NCBI GenBank assembly: GCA_905147135.1 | Contig: LR990053.1 | Span: forward strand, 14,520,501-14,584,500 | From: Blastobasis lacticolella | Lineage: Eukaryota > Arthropoda > Insecta > Lepidoptera > Blastobasidae | DNA length: 64,000 bases | Reading direction: 5' to 3' | In this document: piece by piece, positions 41,101 through 48,769 of the stretch | Position numbering within the stretch: the first letter of the stretch is position 1 | Layout: each line of letters opens with the position of its first letter | Program-made: the position numbers and the translations under genes | Notes under the pieces: generated by a model | Seen by the model: only the letters and a program-made list of their open reading frames with translations | Databases searched by the model: none | What the model was told of the DNA's origin: nothing

Positions 41101-43465
41101 TACAGGCAGACGGTGGGTACTTTTGGGAATATGACGGTTCATTTGAGGAGCGGTTTTATCTTGCTACTGCAGCCGGATATCGGGTTCCAGACCCCCCTAT
41201 CAGTGACTCAATTTGTCTTACGATTTGAAGGATAGAGGTATTTTTCAATGGAAACATCTTGAACTGGTTGAAATAATCATTTTGGCGTCAATATGCCGAA
41301 TGTGTTCTCACGCACGAGAGCCCAGAAACCATCTTGGCCATGATCCATTTGGCATGACCATGTTAACAGGGGAACCTGACTAGGCTGAATCATGGTTACA
41401 TTATCAGTCGCCTGAATGTGCAGGTTCCATAGCGATATTTTCCCTCACCATAAGAGTCAGTCGTTCGGTTCGTTCGGCCTTCGGTTAGTCAACTAAAGTA
41501 CATAACACAGAAACGATTTATTGGTACATGGCACTGGAGTTCGGTGAACCCGGTATCTTAACCCAAATACAATGATGCCTCAAAATTACGAAAGTTTCCT
41601 TACATGAAGGAAGTAATCTCATTCGTTGTCTATTGATATCATAGATCCCAAACCAATCCATCAACAATCGGTCTTGAGTTTCCTTCACATTTTTAATCTG
41701 ACTACTTTCCTAAATCCTTATAAATAGCTTTTATAAGAAACGTTTAAAAGTCTACGTGGTTAAACAATAGAAAATATGTAGTACTATAGATGAGTTTCGA
41801 TCAACCGCCATATGTTTTTTACCGAAGCTTTCTGCTGTAGTATTTTCTAAACTTTAAGAAATATAGACTCCGCACCGGGTGCAGTGGTCACTTGTCACCA
41901 GATGACCATTTCCTCGTTTATTAACCTCAAGAAAAATGAAAATGCGCCGCATTTCCACTGTGGCGTTTAAAATGACCGAAGTGAATCCTGGCTTTAAAAC
42001 TTTTCTAATCTGCAAAGTTTGAAAAAGTTTATAAAAACCTTCAAAATGCAAAACGGGAGCATAAAAAGGAACACGAGACTTGAAATTTTGTGAACAAAAT
42101 CCAGGTGCCTAGAGTATTTTCTACAAAGGACCCACATAAGCGTTTAAAAATACTGTCTAACAATTTACTCGCAATATCCTCTCTACCCCCAACTAGTTGT
42201 TCTGAACTCTTACGTTCATTACGAAGGGAACAAGTTTTCCTTGATCAAAGAACTTTAGATTATGACGTATTGCGTACGTAAATAGCTTGTAAACGGTTAA
42301 TCCTTGGCAGGAAATTGTGCCTTGATACGTCTTCCTTCATTTCGCCTCGAGCTTTTCCTAAACAAGGGCGTAATGAAAAAATGTCCTCAAAAAACTTTTT
42401 ATTCTCGGGAAGGGGTTCAATTTGAAAACAAGTAAACAAGCATGGCTGACGACAAATTGGCTGTTTAGCATAATTGGACAGGATTTTCTCAGTAAACTTT
42501 TAAATTATGGTCGAGGAAATAGAGGAATCAAAGCTTTCGTTCTTTGTTGGTTATTTGCCATTGGTCTTAGTGATGCTTTTAATGCGGAGCACTACAAAGA
42601 TTCGATAAAATACGATCGTTATTTTAATTGAGTACTAGTGATTTGCTAATGAATGTTGTTGCGGTTTTTATATTTCATTGATTTAACTCGTCCTTTATTT
42701 TCTTGTAGGTACTTGAACCAGACAATGCTTTTTTGAAAACACGTTTCTGCTGTGGCTACGTATCCTCTCGATCTATCGTGTGAATGGAGTTAATTACTGA
42801 CTGCTATTACTTTTTTTTATACCACTAAGGTGGCAAACAGGCTTGCGGCCTGCCTGTTGGTAAGCAGTCACCGCAGCCTATGGACGTTTGCAATACCAGG
42901 GGCATCACCCACGCGTTGCCGGCCCCGTAAAAACCTTTTAACCTAACCTACAGATACTACTAATACTACAATATACTCAAATATTTCCTTAACTGTTGAA
43001 CGTTTTAATCAAACAAAGCTAATCTCGATTTACCTTTTTTACTTAAAAAACCGCATCGAAATTTGTTTATCATTTCGGTTATTTACTTCTATGGTTTACC
43101 AGCTACGATTCCGCAGACAGAAACACTGATACACATATATATTCATCCCTCTATCAGAGTCGGCGTTTGAAAATACGAGTTTTTTTAAAACTGCCCATGT
43201 TTTCATTTAGCATAACACACTAATCTATTGTCCCCAGGTCATCGAAGACTGGAAGTTCATGTCCATGGTGCTGGACCGCTTCTTCCTCTGGCTCTTCACC
43301 ATCGCTTGCTTCGTGGGTACCTTCGGCATCATCTTCCAGTCTCCATCTCTCTACGACACCAGGGTACCCGTGGACCAGCAGATCTCTTCCATTCCCATGA
43401 GGAAGAGCAACTTCTTCTATCCTTCTCCAAAGGATGTTGAGACTATCGGTATTGTATCGGTATAA
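7977..43465 (+). CDS. nAChRbeta1: Nicotinic acetylcholine receptor subunit, beta1-like (3' part, 4 exons)
   Basis: A pentameric ligand-gated cation channel subunit of the Cys-loop family, acting in the plasma membrane at cholinergic synapses. Joining 7977-8129, 10415-10533, 11510-11622 and 43238-43465 gives 203 codons plus stop, open throughout, with phases that match at every junction. In order the product shows the end of TM3 and start of the cytoplasmic loop (RSPSTHTMSPW, LPxxLxMRR-like MPKILMMRR), a variable loop, an amphipathic MA helix (LSPEVAAALQSVRFIAQHI), EDWKF, TM4 (FFLWLFTIACFVGTFGII) and a tail with SPSLYDTRVPVDQQ. The family assignment is firm. The subunit is less so: the alpha-defining vicinal cysteines lie in exons not in the window, and I choose beta1 from the tail sequence. 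The 5' part of the gene is upstream of base 1 or not detectable. Confidence 0.8.
8175..8503 (-). mobile_element. SINE, family S2 type II, full length with long target duplication
   Basis: The tail is poly(T) at 8175-8187 and the head ends GCTATGCCCTAC at about 8503. A 26-27-bp direct repeat (contains ACTTTGTTTTTGTAACATTT) flanks it at about 8148-8174 and 8507-8531. It lies in the first intron of the nAChR gene, 45 bp past the donor. Confidence 0.82.
8531..8700 (-). mobile_element. SINE, family S5 (GGTGGCAAAC type)
   Basis: It has ATACCACTAAGGTGGCAAAC, GCAGCCTATGGACGTTTG and CGTTGCCGACCCCGTATAGA. It shares the 3' module in diverged form (GGTAAGCAGTCGCCGC). Other copies are at 16.1, 16.45, 23.5 and 42.8 kb. 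Confidence 0.65.
8925..9165 (+). repeat. Two tandem copies of an interspersed repeat
   Basis: Units at 8930-9060 and 9061-9165 both have GTCTGATGATGGTGAT-like and ATAGGAACTAATGAACGCAA-like sequence followed by CTTTGGAATG or CTTTAGAATG. The same unit is at 44930-45060. Confidence 0.5.
10415..10533 (+). CDS. nAChRbeta1: nAChR exon: variable cytoplasmic loop
   Basis: The acceptor is ttcacAG at 10413-10414 and the donor GTATGT at 10534. The first base T completes the Ser codon from the previous exon; the frame then reads RDSLTDPFGDSKSGENGDYR, KSPAPEDDML and AHQRPS, and ends one base into a Val codon. The loop is the least conserved part of the subunit, so the assignment rests on phase fit on both sides and the open frame. 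Confidence 0.82.
11510..11622 (+). CDS. nAChRbeta1: nAChR exon: MA helix
   Basis: The acceptor is ccaccAG at 11508-11509 and the donor GTAAGC at 11623. The frame reads (V)TESENMLPRHLSPEVAAA, then the amphipathic helix that precedes TM4 (LQSVRFIAQHIKDADRDNE), and ends in phase 0. The hydrophobic and charged spacing matches the membrane-associated helix of Cys-loop receptors. Confidence 0.88.
12558..12830 (+). mobile_element. Repeat family C with RTE-like 3' end
   Basis: It starts GGCCGTGTGGTGTCCGGCAA, contains GGCAGCAGCGTTTCCATTG and CGTGGAGATTATGGCAATAA, and ends CCTGCAGTGGACTGTTAATG then (TGATGA)n. Other copies are at 3.2, 27.4, 30.4 and 58.3 kb. Confidence 0.75.
13726..14064 (-). mobile_element. 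tRNA-derived SINE (family S1), near full length
   Basis: The minus strand starts gagcgtcggtggccgggtgg and has the B box GGGTTCGAATCC. The end near 13728 reads cgccaaggtgatgatgaag, so the tail is a CGCCAAGATGATGA-type run. It is one of the better reference copies. Confidence 0.8.
14555..14715 (+). pseudogene. LINE 3' fragment (AEDRAKW type), degraded
   Basis: It starts cgaggcgactgtggccaaga and ends gtggaccctggcagaagtcg, with an insertion between the halves. It lies next to AT-rich sequence that shows no other feature. Confidence 0.4.
16078..16545 (-). mobile_element. Two S5 SINE pieces around a Helitron-like repeat
   Basis: S5 pieces at 16078-16145 (CAAACAAGTTCGCCTGATGG, GCAGCCTATGGACTTT) and 16445-16545 flank a stretch 16168-16420 that begins TCTATACATAATATA and ends CGCGCCGGGTCCACTAGT. 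The latter layout (TC start, CTAGT end, CGAACAAAGTCGCG just inside) recalls non-autonomous Helitrons. Confidence 0.5.
16915..17050 (+). pseudogene. LINE 3' fragment, same family as at 39.9 kb
   Basis: The sequence reads DNYNLDAFKARVNRLFLDRY followed by SPSSASSSLTIRRGGGQMPG. It nearly matches the fragment at 39.9 kb and ends close to AT-rich sequence. No other part of the element is present. Confidence 0.6.
17412..17615 (-). mobile_element. SINE, family S2 type I, partial
   Basis: It has CAGCAACACTAGAGGCGC, the GAGACCTCTGG module and GGCTGGGAACTCATTCCACA. The shared tail module is missing. Confidence 0.55.
17821..18148 (-). mobile_element. tRNA-derived SINE (family S1)
   Basis: It has the same order as the copy at 13.7 kb, with tRNA-like head at the 18148 end and GGTCTCGCGTACGAGGGCCC at the other. 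Confidence 0.75.
18796..18985 (-). mobile_element. tRNA-derived SINE (family S1), truncated
   Basis: Only the 3' half (CGAAGGCCCGGG to GGATCATGG and CATCGGTTAGTGTTCAACTA) is present; the tRNA head is missing. Confidence 0.65.
19672..19920 (+). mobile_element. Helitron-like or related non-autonomous repeat
   Basis: It contains ATATTATAATGCGAAAGTTT, AACTACTGAATGGATTTTTA and GGATGTAGTTGCGGACATAA and ends GCTAGTAT. The layout is that of common insect non-autonomous repeats ending CTAGT. Confidence 0.5.
20145..20450 (+). mobile_element. tRNA-derived SINE (family S1)
   Basis: The B box GGTTCGAACTCC and all body modules are present in + orientation; the first bases of the head are lost. Confidence 0.72.
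20455..23500. other. Intronic stretch with no supported feature
   Basis: Apart from a short S5 piece at 22470-22520, no gene, repeat family or structured element could be supported. Confidence 0.5.
23505..23730 (-). mobile_element. SINE, family S5, long copy
   Basis: It runs from CATACCACCAAGATGGCAGA through CAGCCTATGGACGTTTGTCA to GAGCTCATTCCACAACC. The GAGCTCATTCCACA motif also occurs in S2 type I. Confidence 0.65.
24258..24473 (+). repeat. Left long terminal inverted repeat with two subrepeats
   Basis: It begins near GTAAATCTTAAAGGATTGAT and ends at CAGATTCGCTAT. The subrepeats start at about 24289 and 24391 and share CGATTCTACACAATA. Confidence 0.75.
24607..25045 (-). mobile_element. 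SINE, family S2 type II, with tandemly duplicated 3' module
   Basis: An 86-bp unit (CAAACAGGCAAGCGGGCCAC to AACACCAAGAGTATC) occurs twice, at 24624-24709 and 24710-24796, before the normal body. Poly(T) at about 24609-24618 marks the tail. It lies inside the long-TIR element. Confidence 0.78.
25280..25618 (+). mobile_element. tRNA-derived SINE (family S1) nested in the long-TIR element
   Basis: The A box TGGCCTAGTGG and B box GGGTTTGAATCC start the head; the body runs to CATTAACGCCAAGATGACGA. It lies inside the 1.6-kb inverted-repeat element and therefore inserted after it. Confidence 0.8.
25643..25862 (-). repeat. Right long terminal inverted repeat with two subrepeats
   Basis: It is the reverse complement of the left arm, from ATGTAGCGAATCTG to GATCAATCCATCTTAAATAC, with scattered substitutions and small gaps. 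Confidence 0.75.
27435..27702 (-). mobile_element. Repeat family C
   Basis: It is very similar to the copy at 58.3 kb, from TTCATCATCACAGCCCGTAA to GCCGGACACCACACGGCC. Confidence 0.78.
28198..28560 (-). repeat. Tandem duplication of a SINE S1 3' half
   Basis: Two copies of about 175 bases, each starting ATTGCGACGAGG and running through CTCTCGC...GGGCCCGGG to ACCTGACCAG, lie at 28198-28378 and 28379-28560. The flanking ATTGCGACGAGG is duplicated with the SINE, so this is a later tandem duplication, not two insertions. Confidence 0.7.
28890..28990 (-). mobile_element. tRNA-Gly-like SINE head (family S4)
   Basis: The minus strand has TGCCACGCAGAGGACCC then GGGTTCGATTCCCGGCC, close to the T arm and anticodon arm of tRNA-Gly(GCC). 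The 5' half is altered (GACCTGAGTGGTTCAGTTGA) and the 3' side continues into AGCAGAAAATG. Related copies are at 31945-32062 and 61175-61285. Confidence 0.65.
28990..29103 (-). mobile_element. SINE S1 fragment
   Basis: It contains the middle modules (GGATCACGG, AATGTGCAGGTTTCAT, GAGCATCGGTTAGCG). It is the likely remainder of the copy at 28379-28560, split by the tRNA-Gly-like SINE between them. Confidence 0.6.
30396..30662 (-). mobile_element. Repeat family C, diverged
   Basis: From GTCATCATCCTCAACACAGC to CTGGACACCACACGGCC; flanked by short TCTCGAGT direct repeats (30390-30397 and 30664-30671), a possible target duplication. Confidence 0.7.
30838..30945 (+). pseudogene. LINE 3' fragment (AEDRAKW type)
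   Basis: The sequence gccgaagaccgggcgaagtg reads AEDRAKW; then come KSG and EAGID and GATGACGATGA. It matches the piece at 49.8 kb and another at 14.6 kb. Confidence 0.5.
31945..32062 (-). mobile_element. tRNA-Gly-like SINE (family S4), degraded
   Basis: It has CACACCCAGACCCATCCATT, TTTCTGCTCGACCG and GAACACTCAGGTTGTCA in the order seen at 61.2 kb; the B box is mutated. Confidence 0.55.
33339..33519. mobile_element. Near-perfect foldback element (MITE-like hairpin)
   Basis: Arms of about 84 bases (33339-33422 and 33436-33519) are complementary with about ten mismatches, around a loop of roughly 14 bases. The ends read TACAGG...CCTGTA. No coding capacity. Confidence 0.75.
33639..33944 (-). 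mobile_element. tRNA-derived SINE (family S1)
   Basis: It has the full module order with many substitutions; the tRNA head at the 33944 end is strongly decayed. It lies 120 bases from the foldback element at 33.4 kb. Confidence 0.68.
34470..34710 (+). repeat. Interspersed repeat, LINE 3' UTR-like
   Basis: It contains TATGGCCACCTTCCGTCTCC, ATCAGATCAGCTCG, GTGTGCAAAATTTCAGCTCA and an A-rich end (AACAAAATAAAAGCTTA). The wording recurs in degraded form at 8930-9140 and 44930-45060 (GAGCTGGTCTGATGATGG, GGTGGTCATAGGAACTAATG). Confidence 0.5.
35480..35745 (+). mobile_element. SINE, family S2 type I
   Basis: It has GAGCTCCCAGCCACTGTGTT, the GTATTGGTAGCGCCCCTGG module and CTTGCCTGTTTGTC, ending in an A-rich tail. 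An S3 SINE follows at 35760-35995. Confidence 0.68.
35760..35998 (+). mobile_element. SINE, family S3
   Basis: It has GGTTAAGTTGGCCAGCGCAA, CCTCACAGTAACAACGTACC and GGCGACAGTTATCGCTTACC, ending in a poly(A) run. Confidence 0.65.
36608..36815 (-). mobile_element. SINE, family S2 type I
   Basis: From CACACAAACAGGCAAGCGGG through GAAAAGACCTCTGATATAAC to GGCTGGGAGCTCATTCCACA. The body is well preserved. Confidence 0.72.
38085..38310 (-). mobile_element. SINE, family S2 type I
   Basis: From a poly(T) and GCAGACAAACAGACAAGCGG to GCTGGGAGCTCATTCCACAT, with the same order as the 36.6-kb copy. Confidence 0.72.
38755..38995 (+). mobile_element. Helitron-like repeat with (TTTG)n tract
   Basis: It starts near TCTATACTATATATATATAA, has a TTTG run (38809-38850), then CTACTGGCCCGATTTCAAAA and ends GCGAAGCCGGGGCGGCTGCT-AGTA. 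Ends with CTAGTA, as non-autonomous Helitrons in Lepidoptera do. Autonomous parts (Rep/helicase) are absent. Confidence 0.5.
38996..39158 (+). mobile_element. Helitron-like repeat, second copy
   Basis: From AATACAATACAAAAAGTCGC to GACAGGCCAGCTAGTT, closely related to 16168-16420. It directly follows the previous element. Confidence 0.45.
39663..40060 (+). pseudogene. LINE 3' fragment, RT C-terminus
   Basis: The frame at 39763-40017 has RTAKEWNALPVSVVPDQYNL, DAFKARVNRLFL and RHAPSS, typical of the end of a LINE pol. A poly(A) run at about 40050-40060 follows. The region before it has PKSGYRKHVRKC and other partly frame-shifted remains. Shorter pieces of the same family lie at 16915-17050, 37480-37520 and 58870-58960. 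Confidence 0.7.
41276..41575 (-). mobile_element. tRNA-derived SINE (family S1), old copy
   Basis: It is recognisable by TTTTGGCGTCAATATGCCG, GAATCATGGTTACA and CCTCACCATAAGAGTC; the head is degraded and contains a short GTTCG duplication. Confidence 0.65.
42810..42945 (-). mobile_element. SINE, family S5
   Basis: A poly(T), then ATACCACTAAGGTGGCAAAC, GCAGCCTATGGACGTTTG and GCGTTGCCGGCCCCGTAAA. It lies about 290 bases upstream of the last nAChR exon. Confidence 0.68.
43238..43465 (+). CDS. nAChRbeta1: nAChR terminal coding exon: TM4 and C-terminus
   Basis: The acceptor is tccccAG at 43236-43237. The exon opens in phase 0 with VIEDWKFMSMVLDRFFLWLF, the post-MA and TM4 segment, and continues ACFVGTFGIIFQSPSLYDTR, VPVDQQISSIP and a short extracellular tail to TAA at 43463-43465. 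It is relatively GC-rich next to the flanking introns, as expected for a conserved exon. The alternative reading frames over this stretch have no domain. Confidence 0.92.
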   Translation, partial: VIEDWKFMSMVLDRFFLWLFTIACFVGTFGIIFQSPSLYDTRVPVDQQISSIPMRKSNFFYPSPKDVETIGIVSV

Positions 43466-44530
43466 TAAAGATATCACCGAAGTATCGTTCAAGGTATCTT
43501 AGTACTAGAAGGTACTAGTACTAAAAGCAGACGTATCCTACAGTAATACCGCATATGGGGTTCAGAATTTTTGTTACAAGAAACCTTAACGTATTAATTG
43601 TAGATATAATCAGTTAAAGTTGCCACTTTCCACCACACGATCGGGCTCGAATAGGTCTAGTGTAATATTGACAAAATCATTATGTATTTGTACAATGAGT
43701 TTCATTTTCTTCTTGAATTTGTCTCAAAATGCGTCAACTGCAATTGAAGTGAATTGTATCTGTAATAAATCTTTTGTTCCTTTTCTACTTTGTTAATCAG
43801 ACTGTTAGGTAATGCATTGTACTCACCTAACATTTTATATACCTTTTACTCGAGTTTGAAGAGCTTTAGTAATATAATGAATATGTATTTAGAAGTGCGC
43901 TTAGATTACCTGTAGCATCCTAATTTGGTTTACTGGTTTATTTGAATAATTTACAGCTGCTTTCATCTATTATTTCATTATTAATTTTACCACTGAATAG
44001 TTTGGCATGAATATTGTTGTGGGCGAAATATAATATTTGTTTATAAATAATGCTTAATTTTTGTGGCAAATTACGATAAATTATATAAAAAATTTAAGAC
44101 GAATTGTTGATATCATTTGATAATATTTCTATAATAACTGATATATTGATATAAGGTAAGTATAACACTGCTCAGAGTAGTTAACTAAATAAATTATGCA
44201 TATAAATAAGATTAAAATTGCCAATTTGTAACACGTCATGTTTGATAGTGTGGAATACTTTTAAAGAAAACAGAAAAAAGTTAAATACGAAAGGATTTTA
44301 GGAATAGTAATTGTGTAGCTATTTAAAGAGTTATTCGAAGAACATTTAGCCAAATTTGAAATTTAGGATCTAATAAAGTTTGGTCTAATGGCTGTGATTT
44401 TATGTTCTTCTAAAGAATTTTAAACTAAGCTAACACTATTATTTAAGGAACTAGTTATTACTATAGTACTTTCAGGACTTGCGTACGTGGTTGAAATGAA
44501 TGTCAAACACTGATTTTGTGCACAATAAAA
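43466..44530 (+). other. Probable 3' UTR of the nAChR gene
   Basis: AT-rich sequence without recognisable repeats follows the stop codon for about 1 kb. AATAAA hexamers lie at 43764-43769 and 44524-44529. Either could serve as the poly(A) signal; the sequence alone does not decide. Confidence 0.35.
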
Positions 44531-44924
44531 TTATAATACAAAATTTCTAAGACTATAATTTCGACCTGATTCCGTACCCTCGTAGGTTTATTACCAATAT
44601 AGTCCAAATTATTTGTTGTATAATATTTTTCTTGACTTATATCTACGATTAATATTTAGTTTTAGGTTAGTTTTATTTTAAGCTCTTTATTTACAACTTT
44701 GTTTCACAATATGTTTTGAATCAACTCTGCAAGTTTTGACTTCCCTGAGTGTTTTCGTATTTCATTGCAATTTTCTTTCACAAGCTTTTATTAAACTTGC
44801 ACTGTTCGTGTAAGTTGTCCGTCAAAATAGGCAAACTATTTTACGACCATTTGTTGGTATCCGATTGAACTGAAGTTTAAGATACCTATGAGACTTAACT
44901 ATGTAACTTGACAATGCATTATTA

Positions 44925-45060
44925 TGGTACCATGGAGCTGGTCTGATGATGGAGTCGCAAGGTGGTCATAGGAACTAATGAACGCAATAAAATAACCCCA
45001 TTGTGTTTGGGCTCTTTGGAATGGTCTTGATGAGTATGTACGCGTAATAAAAGCTTGTTA
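44925..45060 (+). repeat. Interspersed repeat, as at 8.9 kb
   Basis: It contains ATGGAGCTGGTCTGATGATG and AGGTGGTCATAGGAACTAAT, ending GCGTAATAAAAGCTTG. It marks the space between the nAChR 3' UTR and the end of DM4/12-A. Confidence 0.5.
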
Positions 45061-45080
45061 TGATTATTTTTCATTATTAC

Positions 45081-45086
45081 TTTATT
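45081..45086 (-). terminator. Poly(A) signal candidate for DM4/12-A
   Basis: AATAAA on the minus strand 22 bases past the stop codon. If used, the 3' UTR is very short. Confidence 0.4.
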
Positions 45087-45107
45087 ATTCTTATTTTCTT
45101 TTCGAGG

Positions 45108-45306
45108 TTATACCAAATTTGCAGCGGAGAATTGGGCAAGTCCTTGATTTGGGTTAGGTTTGTGTTTCATTTCGACAAGTCTTGTGATCACATCGAATAA
45201 GCTGAAGGGGCAGATATCCATATACTTGTCACAGTCCCCACGACGTCCGTCCAGCTCAGCTTTGTAATACTCGTCGTCTATTCCTTCCTCGCGAGATGCA
45301 GATGGC
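45108..45306 (-). CDS. DM4/12-A exon 6: C-terminal part with second cysteine pair
   Basis: Acceptor TTTATAG ending at 45307. It reads (T)PSASREEGIDDEYYKAEL, then DCDKYMDICPF and SAANLV, to TAA at 45108-45110. The TPSxSxxE plus YYxAE plus C-x6-C layout is shared with the paralogue. This C-terminus is 16 residues longer than that of the neighbour. Confidence 0.88.
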
Positions 45307-48300
45307 CTATAAAAAAAGTAAAGTGATAGAAAATAAATTAAGAGCGTCGGTGGTCGAGTGGTTAAGGAATCAGATTCGCAAGCTAAAGGTACCGGGTTCG
45401 AAACCCCCTGTGGCCATGTATGAATGACTTTTTCTGGGTAATATACATTAGTTGAATACTAAACGATGCTCCTACGATGAGGGAACACTTTGCGATGAAA
45501 CCTGCATTGAATGTGTAATCATAATCCAATCTGGTTAGGTTTCTCTGGAAGCAGGGTCACGGAGGTCAGATGGCAGTAGCTCCACTGTAACCACCTGATC
45601 CGCCAAATGGTCCAGGCGGAACCCGAGCATTAATGCCCGGCTTAGCGTTAACGCCAAGATGATGATCATCAAATTAGTGACATTATTTCTAGAGGTACAG
45701 GTGAAAGTAAAGCAGTAAACAGATTAAATGTAGCTGCTGGAGAATCAACTGGAAAATATATGCCCGGTTCTATCATTCCGGTAATGGAATGAAACTTAAC
45801 AACAGCTTTTCACGTACATAGATAAAGGAGGGAATATTTTTGAAAACTTTTTCCTGAAAAACCTTCGTATCAATCCGTTATTCAAATTCCTGTTCTTCGC
45901 AGGGGTATAGGTAACGGCAAACTCGTAATATGTGCTTGCGATTAAAGTAACATTACTCACGTGAAAATTATGTGCATGATATGTCCAAGTAAGCCGTTGT
46001 GGTGCAGGGGTGTTTCAGCTGCCTCACAGATGTTCCTCAGCATACATTCTCTGCCGTTCATTCCGTTTCTGAGGACAATGGATTTCGCAAATATTGGTTG
46101 GTTTTTCATGTTAATCGGTAGAAAAACAGAGAAGCGGGCTACCTGACATGCCTAAGGACATGAACAACACAAGGGATATCAACCAAAATCTCCCAGAGTA
46201 GATTTGGTGATTTTACCAAAATCTTCAGGTTGGCAGATTGGAGATCGCAATGTCCAAAAGAGTATAACAGAAAATGTTGCTGCCCATTCTCTGTTCAACT
46301 GAGGTCGCAGATGATCTACCTCTGAAGTTCTAAGCTAAGTCGCCTTTTACCCTTTGCGCCTTTTACGCCCTTTAAATTGGCCGGGGTTTATGCTATGCCG
46401 GACAAACAAATAGACCACATAGCAAATTTTGCTCCCGGAAGGCGCTAGGGCTACTCCGGGAGGGCAAAGTCCTAGGAGCTCACCTCCAAACCCCGGGACA
46501 CGTTACCCTGGCAGCTACCAGACTGGTGTTTGATTAGTAGGTTGGGAAAGCGGTGCAGTCGTATAGTGGTAAATAATGCCACTGAAAGAAATGAATGGGG
46601 CTTTTTGACACCCTCTCTAGGAAACCGCACTGCAGGATGTGCTCGTGATAATAAACAACTTTTACGGATTTTTATGGATATTTAGGAAGAAATCTGCTGC
46701 TTCATATGAAAATGAAATCGAATTCTGCGAAAATGTATGAAATAACAGCTTTTTATGCAATTTCTAAGTTGGTGCCATAGTAAAAGTTGTTTGTTATCAC
46801 GAGTACATGCACACGGAACCCCTTGGTATCATGAATTTGAAGTCACCCTTGGTTCCCTGATCTGACCTTCTGTATTATATCGCTTCATGACAGCACTGAT
46901 ATATCCTGGGTAACGTTAAATTATTAATGGTTTCAATCTTGTAAAACTTAAAACCTCATGTGTGTAGTGGATGTATTATCTGAATGATTTAATATTATAA
47001 GACTACTCACTCCTTAAATCTAGTTTCGAGGACTGTGTACGCCAGTTCCCTGGTGATGCTGCGACTGTGGCGTGAAGTAACGACCTGAAAAGTACAATGT
47101 TGTGGTAAGTACGTCAGTAATATTCAATAATTTTACAAGGTATTCACTACTAAGGATCCACTAGATTTAGATTTTAGATTTAGATTTAAAAATATTTTGG
47201 TACCACCCATCACCTTCCTATGCAATCTCGCATTCTCTACTGGAACGTTTCCTAATGCATTCAAGATTGCAGTTGTTACTCCAATCTATAAAGGGGGTGA
47301 CAGAGATAGTGTAACAAATTATAGGCCAATTTCCATCCTGCCCTCACTTTCAAAAATCTTGGAAAGGTTAATAAACAGAAGGCTGGTCAGATACTTGGAA
47401 AAAAATCAAATATTGTCATCTTCTCAGTTTGGCTTTCGCTCGGGTATCTCGGCCAGCGATGCAGTACTAAAACTTACCACGCATATTGTTACTAACCTGG
47501 ATAAGAAGCAGAAGGTGATAGGTATTTTTCTGGACCTGGCAAAGGCGTTTGACACTGTCTCTGTCCCCACACTCATTGCCAAACTGGAAGATAGCGGTAT
47601 CAGGGGCCTTCAACTTGACATTTTTAGGAGCTATCTCTCAAACAGACGTCAATGTGTCAAGATTAGCGATTGGGTGAGTGGTGAGTTGGAGGCATCCTGT
47701 GGATATGGCGTTCCGCAGGGTAGTATTCTTGGCCCAACTTTATTTTTGATATACATCAATGATCTATGTCAAATTTCACTTAAAAATGGTAAAATCATTA
47801 CATATGCCGACGATACTGCCCTTATATTTCATGGTCCAACGTGGGAATCTGTATTTGACTGTGCACAGGCTGGATTTGATTGTGTCTCAAATTGGTTGGG
47901 CAGAAACTTGCTTACACTAAATGTCGAAAAGACAAAGTATTTAACGTTCTCCTTGTCGAGTCGGAGTATGCCTGATTCCCACAAATTCCTACTATATTCC
48001 CACACTTGTCTTGATGCTTCCGATGCTCAGGGATGCACGTGTCCTAGACTTAAATGTAGTGAGACAATTAAATACCTGGGTGTTCAGGTTGACAATCTTC
48101 TCTCTTTCCACCCACACATTGACAGCCTTACAGTTAGACTCCGTAAATTAATTTTTATATTTAAAGCGCTTAGGGATATTGCGGACCATTCAGTTCTAAG
48201 AATGGTATACCTCGCCCTTGCCCAATCGGTGACCTCTTATTGTATAGTTTCGTGGGGGGGATGCGACAAAACCTGCTTATTAAAACTTGAGCGTGCGCAG

Positions 48301-48675
48301 AGAGCGCTTCTGAAGGTTGGGTGGCGACTTCCTTATCGTTTCCCTAGCTCCGAGCTCTATAAATATTGTAGGGTTCTCTCGGTCCGCCAACTTTTTATTC
48401 TGCAGCTTACTTTGCAGACCCATTTGCGAACTCCATATGATCCTAGCACTCCGATCTCGCGTAGATTTTACACTGTTTGTCCATCCGTACAGACAAATTG
48501 CAGTCTGGCCCAACGGAATTTTTACTTCCTTGCAAGTTTTGTTTATAACAAAATAAATAAAATTTTAAATATACATTCCTTGTGTAAAGATGAATGTAAA
48601 AAAATTTTATTGGGATGGCTGCTTGAGCTTGACTACGAGAATACCGAAAAAATTATTGTAACTATAACTTAAAAT

Positions 48676-48769
<94 letters not shown>

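Larger units (their letters stand above)
11623..43237 (+). other. Last intron of the nAChR gene (31.6 kb)
   Basis: It is bounded by GTAAGC and tccccAG. It carries about half the repeats listed here: S1, S2, S3, S5 and S4 SINEs, family C, LINE fragments, the long-TIR element and a foldback element. No conserved exon of another gene was recognised within it on either strand. Confidence 0.75.

Noticed and set aside
42090..42631. Two short open frames before the last nAChR exon, checked as possible alternative exons
   Set aside because: Neither has receptor-like sequence or splice borders with the needed phase 0.
43220..43492. A 90-codon open frame on the minus strand opposite the last nAChR exon
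   Set aside because: It is antisense to a well-supported conserved exon and has an acidic, low-complexity composition explained by the codons of that exon.
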